From NCBI GenBank assembly GCA_022496805.1, contig CM040085.1, positions 22,473,811-22,537,810 on the forward strand: a DNA stretch of 64,000 nt. Direction: 5' to 3'. Within the stretch, counting starts at the first letter, position 1; each line of letters starts with the position of its first letter. The position numbers were made by a program, and so were the translations under genes. This DNA is from Pohlia nutans (lineage: Eukaryota; Streptophyta; Bryopsida; Bryales; Mniaceae). Below are positions 10,842 to 22,360 of this stretch, piece after piece. The notes under the pieces were generated by a model. That model saw only the letters and a list, made by a program, of their open reading frames with translations. It searched no databases and had not been told where the DNA came from.

Positions 10842-13800
10842 AAAAACCCCAAGACACATGATCCACAGGACCATGACTCCCAGAGGCAGCCAAAACATTT
10901 CTAGCAAATCTTCACCAGAATCTTACCTGGTTTTGGGTGAGAGTGGCTACTTTTACACTAGAAAAAATGGACAAAAAAGTGAATGAAAACGCCAAAATCG
11001 TCTCAATTTTTTTTCTTCTAAAATCACCAATATTTGGATGAAAATTCCTCCTAATAGAAAATTTTATGGATGAACACAAGTACATGGATCCATAATTCTA
11101 TCCAAGGTGCATGTCACTCTACGGCGGACGGGAAAATCAAAGAAAAGCAATCATGGCTGCTCCCATGCCCGCTTCACATGGTACAGTATGGTGTCTGACT
11201 TACACTGAGTGGCATTAAGATATATATATGTCCACGGCATGCAGGGCTGTCACTGCACGTATGCTACGACAAGGAATTCAAGCCCTTTTGAAGTACATGA
11301 ATATCCAAGTTAGAATTGGCGCTGGACAATTCATTGCCAGTGCTGTTCGAGTTTGGATTGGGCTGAATGCAGTCTGGCCGGAATACCCAGGAACTAAGTG
11401 ATATTTCTAGTAGGGGCACCCCAAAAGACAGCCCAACATTGATGGCAGGCCTCTTACATAATTGTATATTTACATGGCCATAATGCCTGCAGAGATTTAA
11501 TTTGTTTTCCATGGAAGTCAGGCTGGTCTGCTCTGGTCTGCTCTGCTACCAAGCCAATTTGCACAGCACCACATGTAACATACTATATCAATTGCGTGGA
11601 GCATGTTCATTCCAATGGCTCGCAAGTGGGCCTGGTCAGCTGTGTAAGTTCGTACAATATTTGGACACACAAAGAAAGATACACTCAAACCTCTTTTATC
11701 TGACCACAGCTCTTCACTTTGGGTCCCAACTTGTTCACTAGTTTGAATGTGTGACAAGTGTACTACTAATAGTGTCACAAGTGCAGGATATTTCTAGAAT
11801 GTCATTGTAGAGAAGCGATCATTACAAAGAGAGTTTCAGAGTGTATCAGTATGAAAGAATAAGAAAACTATGTACCAAGCTCAGATTGTGTCGATGGATT
11901 GTGAGAGACACCTGCTACAGAATCGAATTTGTGTCTGTTGCCATAAAATCATCAAAAAAAAAAAAAAAAACTATTTTTAATGGAAGAATGAGAAAATATA
12001 AACTAGAATTTCAATCTAGACATTGCTTGTCGATACTTGCCTGTAAGTTCATTAGCTGGAGATGCTAAACTTTAAGCCTAATTAATTAATTATTTGAGAA
12101 TCTTCGGGCAGTTTTAAGAGGTATATAAAGAACTGTCTCATGTATTTCTTATCTTACACCAATGGTAGATCTCACACACACACACCAGTTGGCTTGCTCA
12201 GGTGTGTACTTGGGAAACGAAACGGAAGATCAATGCATGGAATTAGTCTTCCCGTTTTTTGGCAAACTTGATAGTTCAGAGCTTCTTATCCCGAGTCGTC
12301 GGGCACAGCAGCCTCTGGCACTGACTGCATAAGCGTGGCCAGTGAGTTCTGTGCCACGCTTATCTTCACTGCAGAGGGCTCCTAGTGGGGCGTTATAACG
12401 AATCCCTGGAATTTTATTACTTGTATACAAAACACATAACTGAGAGTACTTACGTACTTTTCTAGAAGTAATAACCCCCAATCATATACACAAGCAGCAC
12501 GCCTGCCTGCAAGAGGTTGTTGTATGTAGAGTCAAATCCCCACTATAAAAAAACATGTACTTGGGATTCGTACGCCTGCTAGTACGTTGCTGCCATTGAT
12601 GTCAAATATCTATGAAGCCATGCATTTTCAGGTCAGTCGACAGACACTCCATGTTGATCACTTTGCTCGTCAAGAAACTAAGTTAGGCCTGCCCCCGGCC
12701 AGTACCATCATTCAAAACGCCACGTCACTTGACAACTCCTCTATTGGATTCAGCTGCAGAAAATCTTTGAGGAATCATGAGAAGCACAATCGATACCGTC
12801 TAAAACACCTCAGACAGGCCCTGACGTGACATCATGCACACTGAATTAAAAGGCGAGTTGAACTTTGTTAAAGTTCATCAGTTCCAGTGTACCCCAGGTA
12901 GATAATATATACTCTCACTCTTCTGCGACGAACTTCGATGGAATCAAATATATTTTAATGCCCATTTGTTTTAAAGAAAATTGGAAAAAAATAAATGAAT
13001 ATATAATATTGATCTGGAGCAGGAAAGAATACTGTACAGTCGAGACTGGATCTTTCATACGATCAAGTTATCTCTGATCTGGGTTGACAAGCACTTGAGA
13101 ACTCTACAGTAGCTCATGCATGAGAAAGTACCGCCTTCAACTGGTGCACATATACCAGTGAGTGTCGTCCTTAATTTGGCAGGCAGATATATACTCGCAT
13201 AAATCCTGGTACAGCGTAATTCGATATCTTCTTGAATGAAAGATTGACTGAGATAATAAAACTAGCTGACCGGTAGTAATTAAATGGATCCAGATATATA
13301 TGGGCCATACCGTATGATGAGAAAAGTTAGTTCTTATTCAACGAGGAATATATATATTTATATATGGACCGATTTCCTGCAATACCGCACTCGAAACCCT
13401 CAAAACCGACTGGCGAATACGGAAACAGAGTTCGGTAAACTTTCCTGGCCTAGAATTGCTCACTAAAGTTGGACGGCAGCTAACGGAACTAGTCTTGTGC
13501 AGATGGATTGGCAGATCGAGGAAACATTCCGAATGAGCCACAAGTTTCCGCATATTCGCAAGGAATTATGCATGCAGATATTATGGAGGTACGCGTACAA
13601 GACTTTCAGGTGCCAATAATTCTTGTTTAACAAGTGGTTTTGCAGATGGAATCCACAAGTTATTTATCAGCCCGGTGGGCCACGTGCAACATCAGTTGCT
13701 TTTTCTTTTTTATGCCTGGAGGAAGGCTAAATTTAGCAGAGGAGCGTACATGCAAGTTGACCCATTCGGTGACGGTTGAATGAGTAGTAACTGTGCCTTG

Positions 13801-14690
13801 ACTAATTTCGAGGTTTGACAGTTGGTTCACGCCAAGTGAGTGTGAGTTCAGTTCGCAGGAATCTAGAAAATGACAGCTTGTGAGGAGTATTGAAAAGAGG
13901 TATATAGGCATTACACGCACAAGCAAACGAATCTCATAACTGCAATCAAACTTGAATCTTCTTCAACAGTGAGTTTCTGTTTTTCTTCATTGCATCAAAG
14001 CATGATTCTTTACAAACTGAATGCAAGTGGATGAAACAGCTGTAGCCCTACTACAATCATGAGTCTAACCTACATTGGTGAAAAAACTGGAGTTTACATT
14101 TTGAAACTTGTTCCATCATTGGTAAATCAAGCTCTAAACCCCCTTCCTGACAGATCCTAAGTGATTCAGCTCCCTCCCTACCATATCCAAACTAGAAGAA
14201 GCATTGATTTCCAATCAACATACACTAGCTGAGTCCCTACACAAGGCTGTAATTCACATGCCACAGGCTAGGTCCTAGTAGATCTCTTTACAACTCAGCT
14301 GTCTAGAATCCCTTCAGCTAGCCCCAAGTGAGACACTGAATGACTTACAGCTTACAATTAGAACTCGTAGCAATTCAGACCACCTCTGAAAGTATCACCT
14401 TCCATTTACTCCAAAGAGCTCCAATCGAAGAATCGTAGCACCCGGCAGCTTGCCAATGTCCAAATCTCCCAATGAATTACCTGCTCAGATTTATGCGGAA
14501 CCAAAGTTTGCAAATCCACCACGAGGTTGATTCCCAGTGCCGCTTACCTGGAGAAGCAACTAAGCTTTCCGGCCTAGATCAGGGTGCGTTCCAGCAGCAT
14601 GAAAAAATCAAAGGGAGTCAGTTACAAAAGACCGTTACGTCAGAACCGTAAATACTTACCGAGATGTGAATTCTCATCTCCAGAAGAATC
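10842..14690. other. Region without a recognised gene; possible 3' part of pri-miR319
   Basis: No frame over about 90 codons and no known domain. On the minus strand just below the MIR319 hairpin, splice-like signals occur, such as a GTAAGT donor after CACATCTCG near 14660 and a short candidate exon near 14550-14575. A spliced primary transcript could therefore extend into this region. A (CA)n tract is at about 12175-12184. Confidence 0.4.
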
Positions 14691-14694
14691 GGAA

Positions 14695-14868
14695 AAGGGG
14701 GAGCTCCCTTCAGTCCAAGAGACGCTTAAGTCAGAAATTGATCAGCTCCCGGATCAGACATTCGGATTCCACATCACGGCACTCATGATACGGAAGCCGG
14801 AAGTGTGACAAGGCAGCAGAACAACCCCTCCTTCAGCCGCTATTGGACCGAAAAGAGCTCCGCGTTAA
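14695..14868 (-). ncRNA. MIR319: MIR319 precursor hairpin
   Basis: The minus strand at 14699-14719 reads C followed by UUGGACUGAAGGGAGCUCCC, the conserved plant miR319 sequence, on the 3' arm. The 5' arm at about 14841-14863 reads GGAGCUCUUUUCGGUCCAAU. It pairs with the mature strand over 19 consecutive positions, three of them G:U, so it is the miR319* side. About 120 nt of loop separates the arms, in line with the long MIR319 stem-loops. In land plants miR319 guides cleavage of TCP and, in part, MYB transcription factor mRNAs. It lies about 480 bp downstream of a TATA box on the same strand. Short frames in the region are leader noise. A conserved mature strand with a matching star arm makes this call strong. 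Confidence 0.95.
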
Positions 14869-15350
14869 CGACACTTAAGCAGCAGCTCACTGCAACAAAC
14901 TCATCAAAACAAACATTCACGTCTAATCGAACACGAACAACTTGCAGGGACTAATCACCCAGATTCGACCACTCTACTCGAATTGACTCAAGGCAAAACA
15001 ATCCTTCAAAAATACATAAACAAAAACAGAGCCTAGCTAGAAAACCGCTTCAATTCAGGAAGTTCGTTTCGCACGATTGTTAGGAGCTCCGAAACGGCGA
15101 GCCAAATCAATGAATCCACGGGTGCAAGGGAACAGAGTGAACAAGGCTGGAACAGTGTAGGTCGGCACTGGAGCTGTGCTTCGTACAAGCAGAAAACTAA
15201 CTAACTACAGAAGGGGAACAGAAAACTGGTGTGCATACGGCTGCGGCTACTGCTGCAGCTGCAGTGCCTGGATAAGAGAAGGGAGATAGATGCGGGAAGA
15301 GTGATTGCAGGGTTGAGGAGAGGGGGTGCTGTAGTAGAGGAGGTGGGTGT
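14869..15350 (-). other. Pri-miR319 leader (inferred)
   Basis: Non-coding DNA between the TATA box and the hairpin. Only short upstream frames occur, such as an 11-codon MHTSFLFPFCS frame. GC content is higher than in the surrounding intergenic DNA, as expected for a transcribed leader. Confidence 0.5.
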
Positions 15351-15375
15351 ACAGGAAGAGAGGGGATGGAGGAGC

Positions 15376-15381
15376 TTTATA
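15376..15381 (-). promoter_or_regulatory. TATA box of the MIR319 gene
   Basis: The minus strand reads CCCCTATAAAGCTCC. Transcription would start about 30 bp downstream, near 15350, placing the hairpin in the first 700 nt of the transcript. Pyrimidine-rich sequence follows, as at many plant start sites. Confidence 0.65.
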
Positions 15382-16000
15382 GGGGCCGGCGTTGAAACAG
15401 TAGTACGAGGTAAGGAGAAAAAAGGATAGGTGAACCGTAAGATGAGGGCGACACTGCCTCCATGCCCCGCTGGCTGGCATGGCATGGCCTCTCACTCACT
15501 CACTAGCTGGACTCCCAGTCTCCCGTCCTCGATCCCGCCCCGGCCTCTTCGTAACTAGGCTAAAAGTTAGTAGGGCACTAGCCCGGCGCTGCTGCAAGGC
15601 GGGAGTTATGTGCACTGATTCACGTTAACTTACCTGTTCCACACTCTCTAACTCTGAATCTGGACTGCACAGTCGTAATTATGTCATGGCTTTTGCCAGT
15701 GTTTGACTGCTCTATTCGCTTTTCTTTTCTTTTCTCTTTGACGTCTGGAACAATGTGATTCAAGCCATACTACTGCAGGCTACACTCGATCAGTCACTGT
15801 AGCAGTGTAGCTCCCTCGGCAAAGTCGTTTACTGTACTGCACTCTGCTACCAGTTAATGCGCCTTCTGGCTTGGTACAGTTTTTCCCACTCCCGGTATTG
15901 ACTGCGCCCTGCACTGAGAGCATCTCCACTAGCACTCTGGATTGCACATCCAAAAAGTCAGACCTCACCATGTAGTTCCCCCACCAACATCACTGAATTA

Positions 16001-16139
16001 GGGCCTCTTTACACTAGATGCGAGAAGTCGTGAAGAGAGAAATTTCAGCCAATGGGAGGCTTAGAAACCGAGAAGACCAATTTCTCATTGGCTGAAATTT
16101 CTCTCCTCACAGCTTCTCGCCTCTAGTGTAAAGAGGCCC
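16001..16139. mobile_element. Tourist-like foldback MITE
   Basis: Nearly the whole 139 bp is palindromic: GGGCCTCTTTACACTAGA at the left pairs with the right end, and TTTCAGCCAATG pairs with CATTGGCTGAAA. It is flanked by TTA on both sides (15998-16000, 16140-16142), the target size of PIF/Harbinger elements. Confidence 0.8.
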
Positions 16140-16211
16140 TTAGACTCTTGAAAATAATAAGTGAGCCACTCACACGTCACCACGCATAAATTGTACAATT
16201 ATGATCTGCAA

Positions 16212-16453
16212 TTAACCCTTACAGAACAATGCAAGCTCCACGGGCTTGGTAGTATTTTGGGAGAATCTTGCTCATAACTTCTACTCCATTGCACCAAATG
16301 GGATTTTTAGAATGCCAAACCAAGCACCTTAGAGAGATCTATACTTCTTTAGAATAGAGCCAAAGTAAATTAAAAACAGAATCATGCTTAAAATGGAGTA
16401 TAAAAGAGATTTTGGGTGTGGTATCAGGAAAGCATATGTCCTTTAAGGGTTAA
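16212..16453. mobile_element. TTAA element G, 242 bp
   Basis: Begins TTAACCCTTACAGAACA and ends TGTCCTTTAAGGGTTAA. It shares the TTAA-CCC...GGG-TTAA structure of the other TTAA elements but has a different interior. Confidence 0.65.
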
Positions 16454-17169
16454 GAAGAAGAGATCATACACTAGCAAGAGTGATTTTGAGGGCCCAGATT
16501 TTTAGTGAATTATCCAGTGGCACGGGCCAAATAAAATTGTTCACCAACCCAGCCTCATCCATTTTTCCATAGCCATAGCGGTATCCAAAGTGCTAGTGGA
16601 GATGCTCTAATAACTGTGCGGTAAGTTATTAATTTATTATATGAGTCCCAACTGAAACAGAAAAACGCCGAATGCCACTCAGTGAGAGTTTCTTATAGTG
16701 CTCATCTAACATAGTGCAACTCTTAACCCTTGAGCGTGCAAAGAGCCATGTGGGACCATACTTGATTGTTTTTCAGTCAAACGTTGATTTTCATCTAGTT
16801 CCTAATTTCAAATGAAAATGGTCCCAAATAAGATAATTTGGGGGCTACCTTCTACTTTCTAGTCCAATTTACCGTTCTTCAAAAAAATTAAAACTACGAT
16901 TTTTTATAGCACTTTGAAGCTCAAAACCCTAAAATTCCAACATACGCGTACTGCAGAATTTATTTATTTTCTATCAAATTTCTTTTTATACAAGCTCAAG
17001 AAGCATGCCACCTACACCTTGTTGTTCATCACTATTATTTACATTTTCCCTAAAAATTTCATACTATTCTAAGTTTATTTTGTAATCTTTTATATTAAGT
17101 ACACAACGTCACGATACCGTGTCACGAAGTCATCTACATTTCACATCTATACCTTTCATCCAATTTTTC

Positions 17170-17390
17170 ATGATGTTCTCCACAATTTCCATGATGTTCC
17201 GCAAAGCTTTGCATGACATTCCCTAGCCTTCCCTTCATGTTCTCTAGCGTTCCTTTCATGTTCCCTAGCGTTCCCTTCATGTTCCCTAATGTTTCCTAAT
17301 ATTCCCAAGTTCTCTTTTTGTTTCCAAAGTTCCCATGTTCCTTTGTGTTCCCAATTGATTCCCACGTTCCCAATGCAATGTTGGTGCATT
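17170..17390. repeat. GTTCCCTTCATGTTCCCTAG-type minisatellite
   Basis: A 21-bp unit (GTTCCCTAGCGTTCCCTTCA) repeats about four times and then decays. It is the reverse complement of the motif near 8.2 kb. Frames with repeated NAREHEG result from the 21-bp periodicity and are not evidence of a protein. Confidence 0.7.
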
Positions 17391-17476
17391 GCAACATGGT
17401 GTTTGCTAGTTACTATAACTTTTACAAGAATGAAAAACTTTGAAACTTTCACAGTAATGGCAATAATCGGTGTAAC

Positions 17477-17865
17477 TTAACCCTTAAACGTCAAGAGGCC
17501 CTGGACGGGGCAGCCCGGAAGGCATCTAAATTTTTGGAAGGGAAAAAAATTAAAAATTAAAAAATTAAAAAATTAAAAAACGGCTATGTTGGCCACTACT
17601 AGCCAGCATTGTAGCACTGCGGCACTTTTCAAGAAATGACCTCAACTGCCCCAACCTCAACTCCTGTTCATTTTGATAACTTTGATTGCTTGCCAATGTT
17701 TTCACAATCTCCCAAATGAGGCGCAAATTTGGAATCTAGATCGCTTTTTCAATAGCTTTCCAACGCACCAATCCTCGCTTGATTTGGTTGCGAAAGTCCG
17801 CTTTTTTCCTTCATTATTCTCTCATAAATAAGCCCATGGGGCTTTCTTTGACGTTTAAAGGTTAA
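17477..17865. mobile_element. TTAA element F, 389 bp
   Basis: Left end TTAACCCTTAAACGTCAAG; right end CTTTGACGTTTAAAGGTTAA. The termini are inverted repeats flanked by TTAA. Non-coding. Confidence 0.75.
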
Positions 17866-17874
17866 GTTAACTTA

Positions 17875-18181
17875 GAGCATGGCCACCCATACCCTCCCAA
17901 AGTCTCTCACACTCAAGAAGTAGATGAAAAGTGCCAAGGGCCCTTCAAAAATACCTCTTGACTCTCAATCCTAGCGTGTTAGAAATTGGGCCTTCAAATC
18001 ACTATTTAATTAGTTGACTATATCCTCACATTCTACTTGTGATTGATCCATTGACTATTTGATGCGCACTTTTGATATGTGAGGGACGTGCAAGGGTGGG
18101 GGAGTGTGAGTGCAAGGGCCCTTCAAATGTAGATGAATAATTTCAGCGAGTTAGTCCTAGCGTGCATGGGTGGGAATGCTC
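17875..18181. mobile_element. Tourist-like MITE, GAGCAT termini
   Basis: The termini GAGCATGGCCACCCATACC and, on the reverse strand, GAGCATTCCCACCCATGC are flanked by TTA at 17872-17874 and 18182-18184. 307 bp, non-coding. A related left end occurs at about 52110. Confidence 0.78.
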
Positions 18182-18184
18182 TTA

Positions 18185-18574
18185 CCAGCAGGCAATACTC
18201 ATGAACTGAGCACTACAGTAGCTTACTACTGTAGCAGCAGTAAGGTGATAATAATGACTGGAGCGGAACACCTGCAAATGGACCTTCAGACGGCGGTGAT
18301 GATGGCCCAGCCTGCCTCCAGTCTCTGCGAACAGACCGGCAGATCTGCGCATTTTGCGTTTGAGGGAACCGACAGGCAGAATATTCCCAGTAGCGCCATG
18401 TATGGAGTGCAAATGGCCTCAGCCTGCTCTCTATACGATGTGGGAGAGATTGAAGAATTCTCGCCTCCTTGAGCTTGGTGCACATGAATTAGCCAGTGCA
18501 TGCTTATTTGCATGGTTGCACCGACCTTCCTTATGCCTCTACAAACCCCTTCTCCTTCCGAGGGGAAATACCAT
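18185..18574. other. No recognised feature
   Basis: Overlapping frames of 70-118 codons occur on both strands; the longest runs into the neighbouring miniature element. None has a recognisable domain. Confidence 0.35.
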
Positions 18575-19149
18575 TTAACCCCTAAATGCCTAGAGCCCTC
18601 TCCAAATTCGGCAGTTTTGCAAAGATGCATTATAAAATGCAATTTAGAAGGATATTTTGAACTTGATATATGAATGAAAGTTGTACATTATGAATTTTAG
18701 ATTCTATCTATACGGTTAGATCTATGATTGCTATTACCAATAATTTTGTATGAAATTTGAAACGTGAAATTCAAAATTATTTTGTAATTCAATTACGAAT
18801 AAGATATTGACAATCTACGGATGAAATTTTTTGTGATTGGTTGAAATGTAATACTCTAAGTGTAGTGATTTTTGGAGATTTTTTGGTTGCTTAATTATAT
18901 GAGTTGACTTTTTTAGAGCACTTTTACACTGAAATCTTCATTATTTTGGGTGAATCACTACAACATGAATGAGGCATAAAAATTTCACAAATCATCCCCT
19001 TTCTAATCAGATCACATATGCATGAAGCTAACTTCCCATAGAATCTACAGTAAAAATTCCACACTCCTAGAAGTGCATGACGGATGAGAAATTATGGATG
19101 AAATATGTACATCGTCCAAAAAATGGACGCTTAGGCAGTTAGGGGTTAA
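18575..19149 (-). mobile_element. TTAA family A MITE, copy 3
   Basis: Bounded by TTAA at 18575-18578 and 19146-19149. Interior nearly identical to copy 2. Its right TTAA is also the left TTAA of copy 4. Confidence 0.88.
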
Positions 19150-19693
19150 CCCCTAAACGTCCAACCGTCTAGAAAGTGAACAATGTACAAAATCAAACAC
19201 AATTTTCTCATCCATCATTGACTTTTTGCAGTGTGGATTTTTTTACTCTATATTTTATGGGAAGTTAGTTTGTGATCCAATTAGAAAGGGGACAATTTGT
19301 GAAATTTTCATGTTGTAGTGATTCACCCAAGATTTTGAAGATTTCAGTTCAAAAGTGCTCTTAAAAAAGTCAACTCGTAAAAATTAAGTAACCAAAAAAT
19401 CTCCAAAAATCACTACACTTAGAGTATTACATTTCAACTAATTTCATGTACAAATCGTCAATATCTTATTCGTAATCGAATTACAGAAGAATTTTGAATG
19501 TGAGGTTTCAAATTTTATACAAAATATTGGTGATAGCAATCGCAAATCTTACCGTATGGATAGAATCTAAAATTTATAATATACAACTTTTATTCATGCA
19601 TCAAGTTCAAAATACCCTTTTTGGGTTGCATTTTATGATGCATTTTTGCAAAAATGCCAAATTTGGAGAGGAGTGAGGACGTTTAGGAGTTAA
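19146..19693 (+). mobile_element. TTAA family A MITE, copy 4
   Basis: Left end TTAACCCCTAAACGTCC, right end GGACGTTTAGGAGTTAA. It abuts copy 3 tail to head and shares one TTAA, making the junction GGGGTTAACCCC. Confidence 0.87.
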
Positions 19694-19702
19694 AACAAAC
19701 TG

Positions 19703-19839
19703 AGGTAACTATACCTTCAAGCGACCATTTAATGAAATGCTTCCCTATCTACTACAGTGTGACATTTCATCCAAAAAATGTCAAACTACAGTAGTACAGA
19801 CGCATTTTAGTAAACGGTTCCTTTAAAGTATAGTTACCT
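19703..19839. mobile_element. Small foldback MITE
   Basis: AGGTAACTATAC at the left is repeated inverted at the right end, and inner arms (TGACATTT / AAATGTCA, CTACAGT / ACTGTAG-like) extend the fold. No clear target duplication. Confidence 0.6.
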
Positions 19840-19936
19840 TATTATTGTCGTGCAATACACTGGAATTTCTATGATGTATTACTTCATTTTTGCTTGTAAC
19901 ACCTTTTTTTTTAAATTGTATCCTATGAGCCTCTCA

Positions 19937-20805
19937 TTAATCCCTGAAGGACCAAGAAGTCTAAATTGGGCCTCATGTTTTTCTTGATAGTTTTGAGTAG
20001 GTTTTATGTGAAGTTTCTTTTGTTCAAATTTATTTGTTTTTTTTATCAACACATGATATATTCTTCATTGATTACGGGGCATAGTTCCACTTGGGGTACT
20101 CCAAAAGACCGTCTTAACTCTTAAATGAGCCCCTATAGCAACTTTGATTATGTCCTCTTTAATAAAAAAAATAGCAAATGAATCAACCAAATGTGGTTTT
20201 GATTTCCTACACTCATGAAGTACTTAAGAAAAAATTAATGTCAAAATTGAAGAGTTTTAAAGATTTTAAAAGAGATTTTATGTCTAAAGATCAATGTTTG
20301 TCCTAACTACCAATAAACATCCAAAAACATTAATTAAAATATCAAATGATGTCATTTTGGTACAAATTTCAAATACAAAGTACATTTAGATATGTGTTAC
20401 TTGAATTGATTACTTCGAGGAGTGAAATATATTTATATATAATACTACAATGCCTGCAAATGCTCATTTTAGGAAACATATTCCAACAAGCATAAAAATA
20501 TGAAAAGTAATGTATTCAATTAAAAGGTTGAACTTGAATTGAAGTATTTAATGTCATCGAGGTGTGGATAATTTTTTAATTTTAAAAAATATAATTTTAG
20601 TCAATTGAAATGGACAAATTCAATAAAATTTGGAAGTTCAAAAGTAAAATTCACCTATTTGTCATGTAAAAAGAAAGGTACCCCAATTGGAACTATGCCC
20701 TCCGGTGATATAAAATTTGATTTCATTTGAATTATATTTTTCACCTTACGATTGATTGATCTTGTCATTTAAAATCACGAATTTTTAGTCTTTTACTAGG
20801 ATTAA
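19937..20805 (+). mobile_element. TTAA element D, copy split by another element
   Basis: Matches the intact 238-bp element at 29475-29712 on both sides of an inserted block: GAAGGACCAAGAAG at the left, and the GATATAAAATTTGATTTCAT to TTAGTCTTTTACTAGG segment at the right. The insertion occupies about 20076-20702. Confidence 0.7.
20076..20702 (-). mobile_element. J-family element inserted into element D
   Basis: The termini GGGGCATAGTTCCACTTGGG and, on the reverse strand, GGGCATAGTTCCAATTGGGG form inverted repeats. The interior matches, in reverse, the segments at 47.4-47.9 and 49.0-49.5 kb (for example ACACATATCTAGATGTACTT). Non-coding. Confidence 0.65.
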
Positions 20806-22360
20806 CGTACTATACCATGTGGGTGCATAATATAGGTATTTATTGAGACTTGAGATTACCATATATATACTCTAGTCACGCCCTCTGTTCCGATATAAGA
20901 AACACCTTCTAAATTTCAACATAGTGTTGGGCCTTGGGCACCATGTTCTCACACTATTACTTGGTGCCCAAGTACCCTCCCCTTTCTAATAGTGATACTT
21001 ATAATTAGAGTATTGTTTTATCTCAACAATGTAGATATATTATGCACTATTTATCATAGGACACTGGTAATAAACTTAAATAAGGGCATATGCACATTAA
21101 AGATAATAAGAAGTATAAATGGATATTACTTATTTACTTTGGTAGCATTTGTATAAAAAAAACTAAAAACTATCTAAAGATGTTAAAATTCAATGCTAAA
21201 TACTCAAAAAATACAATTAGATTGCACAAAAAAATCACAATTTTTAATATTTGGAAGTTGAAGTAGCGGCTCTTTTTCATATTTATGATCCTTCAACAAA
21301 TGGTCTCACAAAGGCACAAAGCTCAATTGTAACAATAACAACTACCAAAGTGGCGATGACTTAAGTACTCCTAACCTTTTGGAACTTTTGATAGCATGAA
21401 GCATAAAATAGTCCAATTTTTTTTAATTTTATTTGCTTAAGTCAAACATCTAATTTGTATATTTAGATATTGTGATTTAAAATAGATGTAGGTATTATGA
21501 GAAGAACTAAAAGCAATATCCTAAATCTAAGGTCACAACAAAATATACTACATTACATATATTTTATAAGAATATAAGAAAGAAGTCTAATTTTGTTATT
21601 TTATGATTGGAAACTAATCCAGATTGAAATATAGAATCGTACAAAAAATGTGTATACTAATATAGAAAATTAATCTTGTTTTGCTATTACTAAAAAAAAC
21701 TATCAATACACAATAGAAATCTAACAAAACCAAAGTAAAGAACATTTCCATAAAGATATGTTAGTAATAGTAGAAGCATAGTGGGACTGGCCTTAATCCA
21801 TAAGAGCTAAACAAGTTTCTTGTGCAAAGTACACAAATAATAGCATTAGACTTTATTATTCAAAGCATTTTGAAGCTAAAAAAGGATTTTTTTGGTTTTT
21901 AGGCAAATCTCGGTGATTTCAAATTTGTAATTTATTTTTTGATATTTTTAGTGTAGCTTCTAATTCCATGTTTTTATATCAAGCTTTGTGAACCGTCGAA
22001 CCGGTCTACAAGTCACGGTAAAGTCTTACTGTGAAGGTTGGTGGTTTTTTCTCCCATTTTTACGTTTTTCTGCAGCATTTTAGCTGATTAGATTTGTTGG
22101 TGTTTTGGGAGCACTTTCCATGTGATGTGGATTGCCTTTTACTATTGTTCCTAATTTTCTGGGTAATTTTAGTTGAATAGCAATGTTAGGCCTTTTAATT
22201 GTGGGTTTTTGGACATTTTTTGCTAGTTTGCCTTTAGTTTAGAAGGTGTGATTGTAGCTTTGTGATAGTAGAATTTTGGCATTTCACTTCCGGGAAAGAC
22301 CAAGTTTTATCTTTTGGGGACAAAATAGCCCCCGGTTGTCTAGGAGTCTAGGGTAGTTAA
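20806..22360. other. AT-rich DNA, no feature seen
   Basis: No substantial frame. A small palindromic patch (TTGGGCACCATG / TTGGTGCCCAAG) lies at about 20933-20975. Confidence 0.4.

Larger units (their letters stand above)
15918..16607. mobile_element. TIR element, GAGCATCTCC type, with two nested insertions
   Basis: Perfect 18-bp terminal inverted repeats GAGCATCTCCACTAGCAC lie at both ends, flanked by TGA and TAA. A 139-bp foldback (16001-16139) and a TTAA element (16212-16453) sit inside, so the original element was about 300 bp. Confidence 0.75.

Noticed and set aside
13898..13910. TATA box (GTATATAGG) for a plus-strand gene
   Set aside because: No coding frame, splice-supported exon or RNA structure follows.
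15201..15495. Short protein genes in the MIR319 leader
   Set aside because: Frames overlap on both strands, are low-complexity, and sit between the TATA box and the hairpin.
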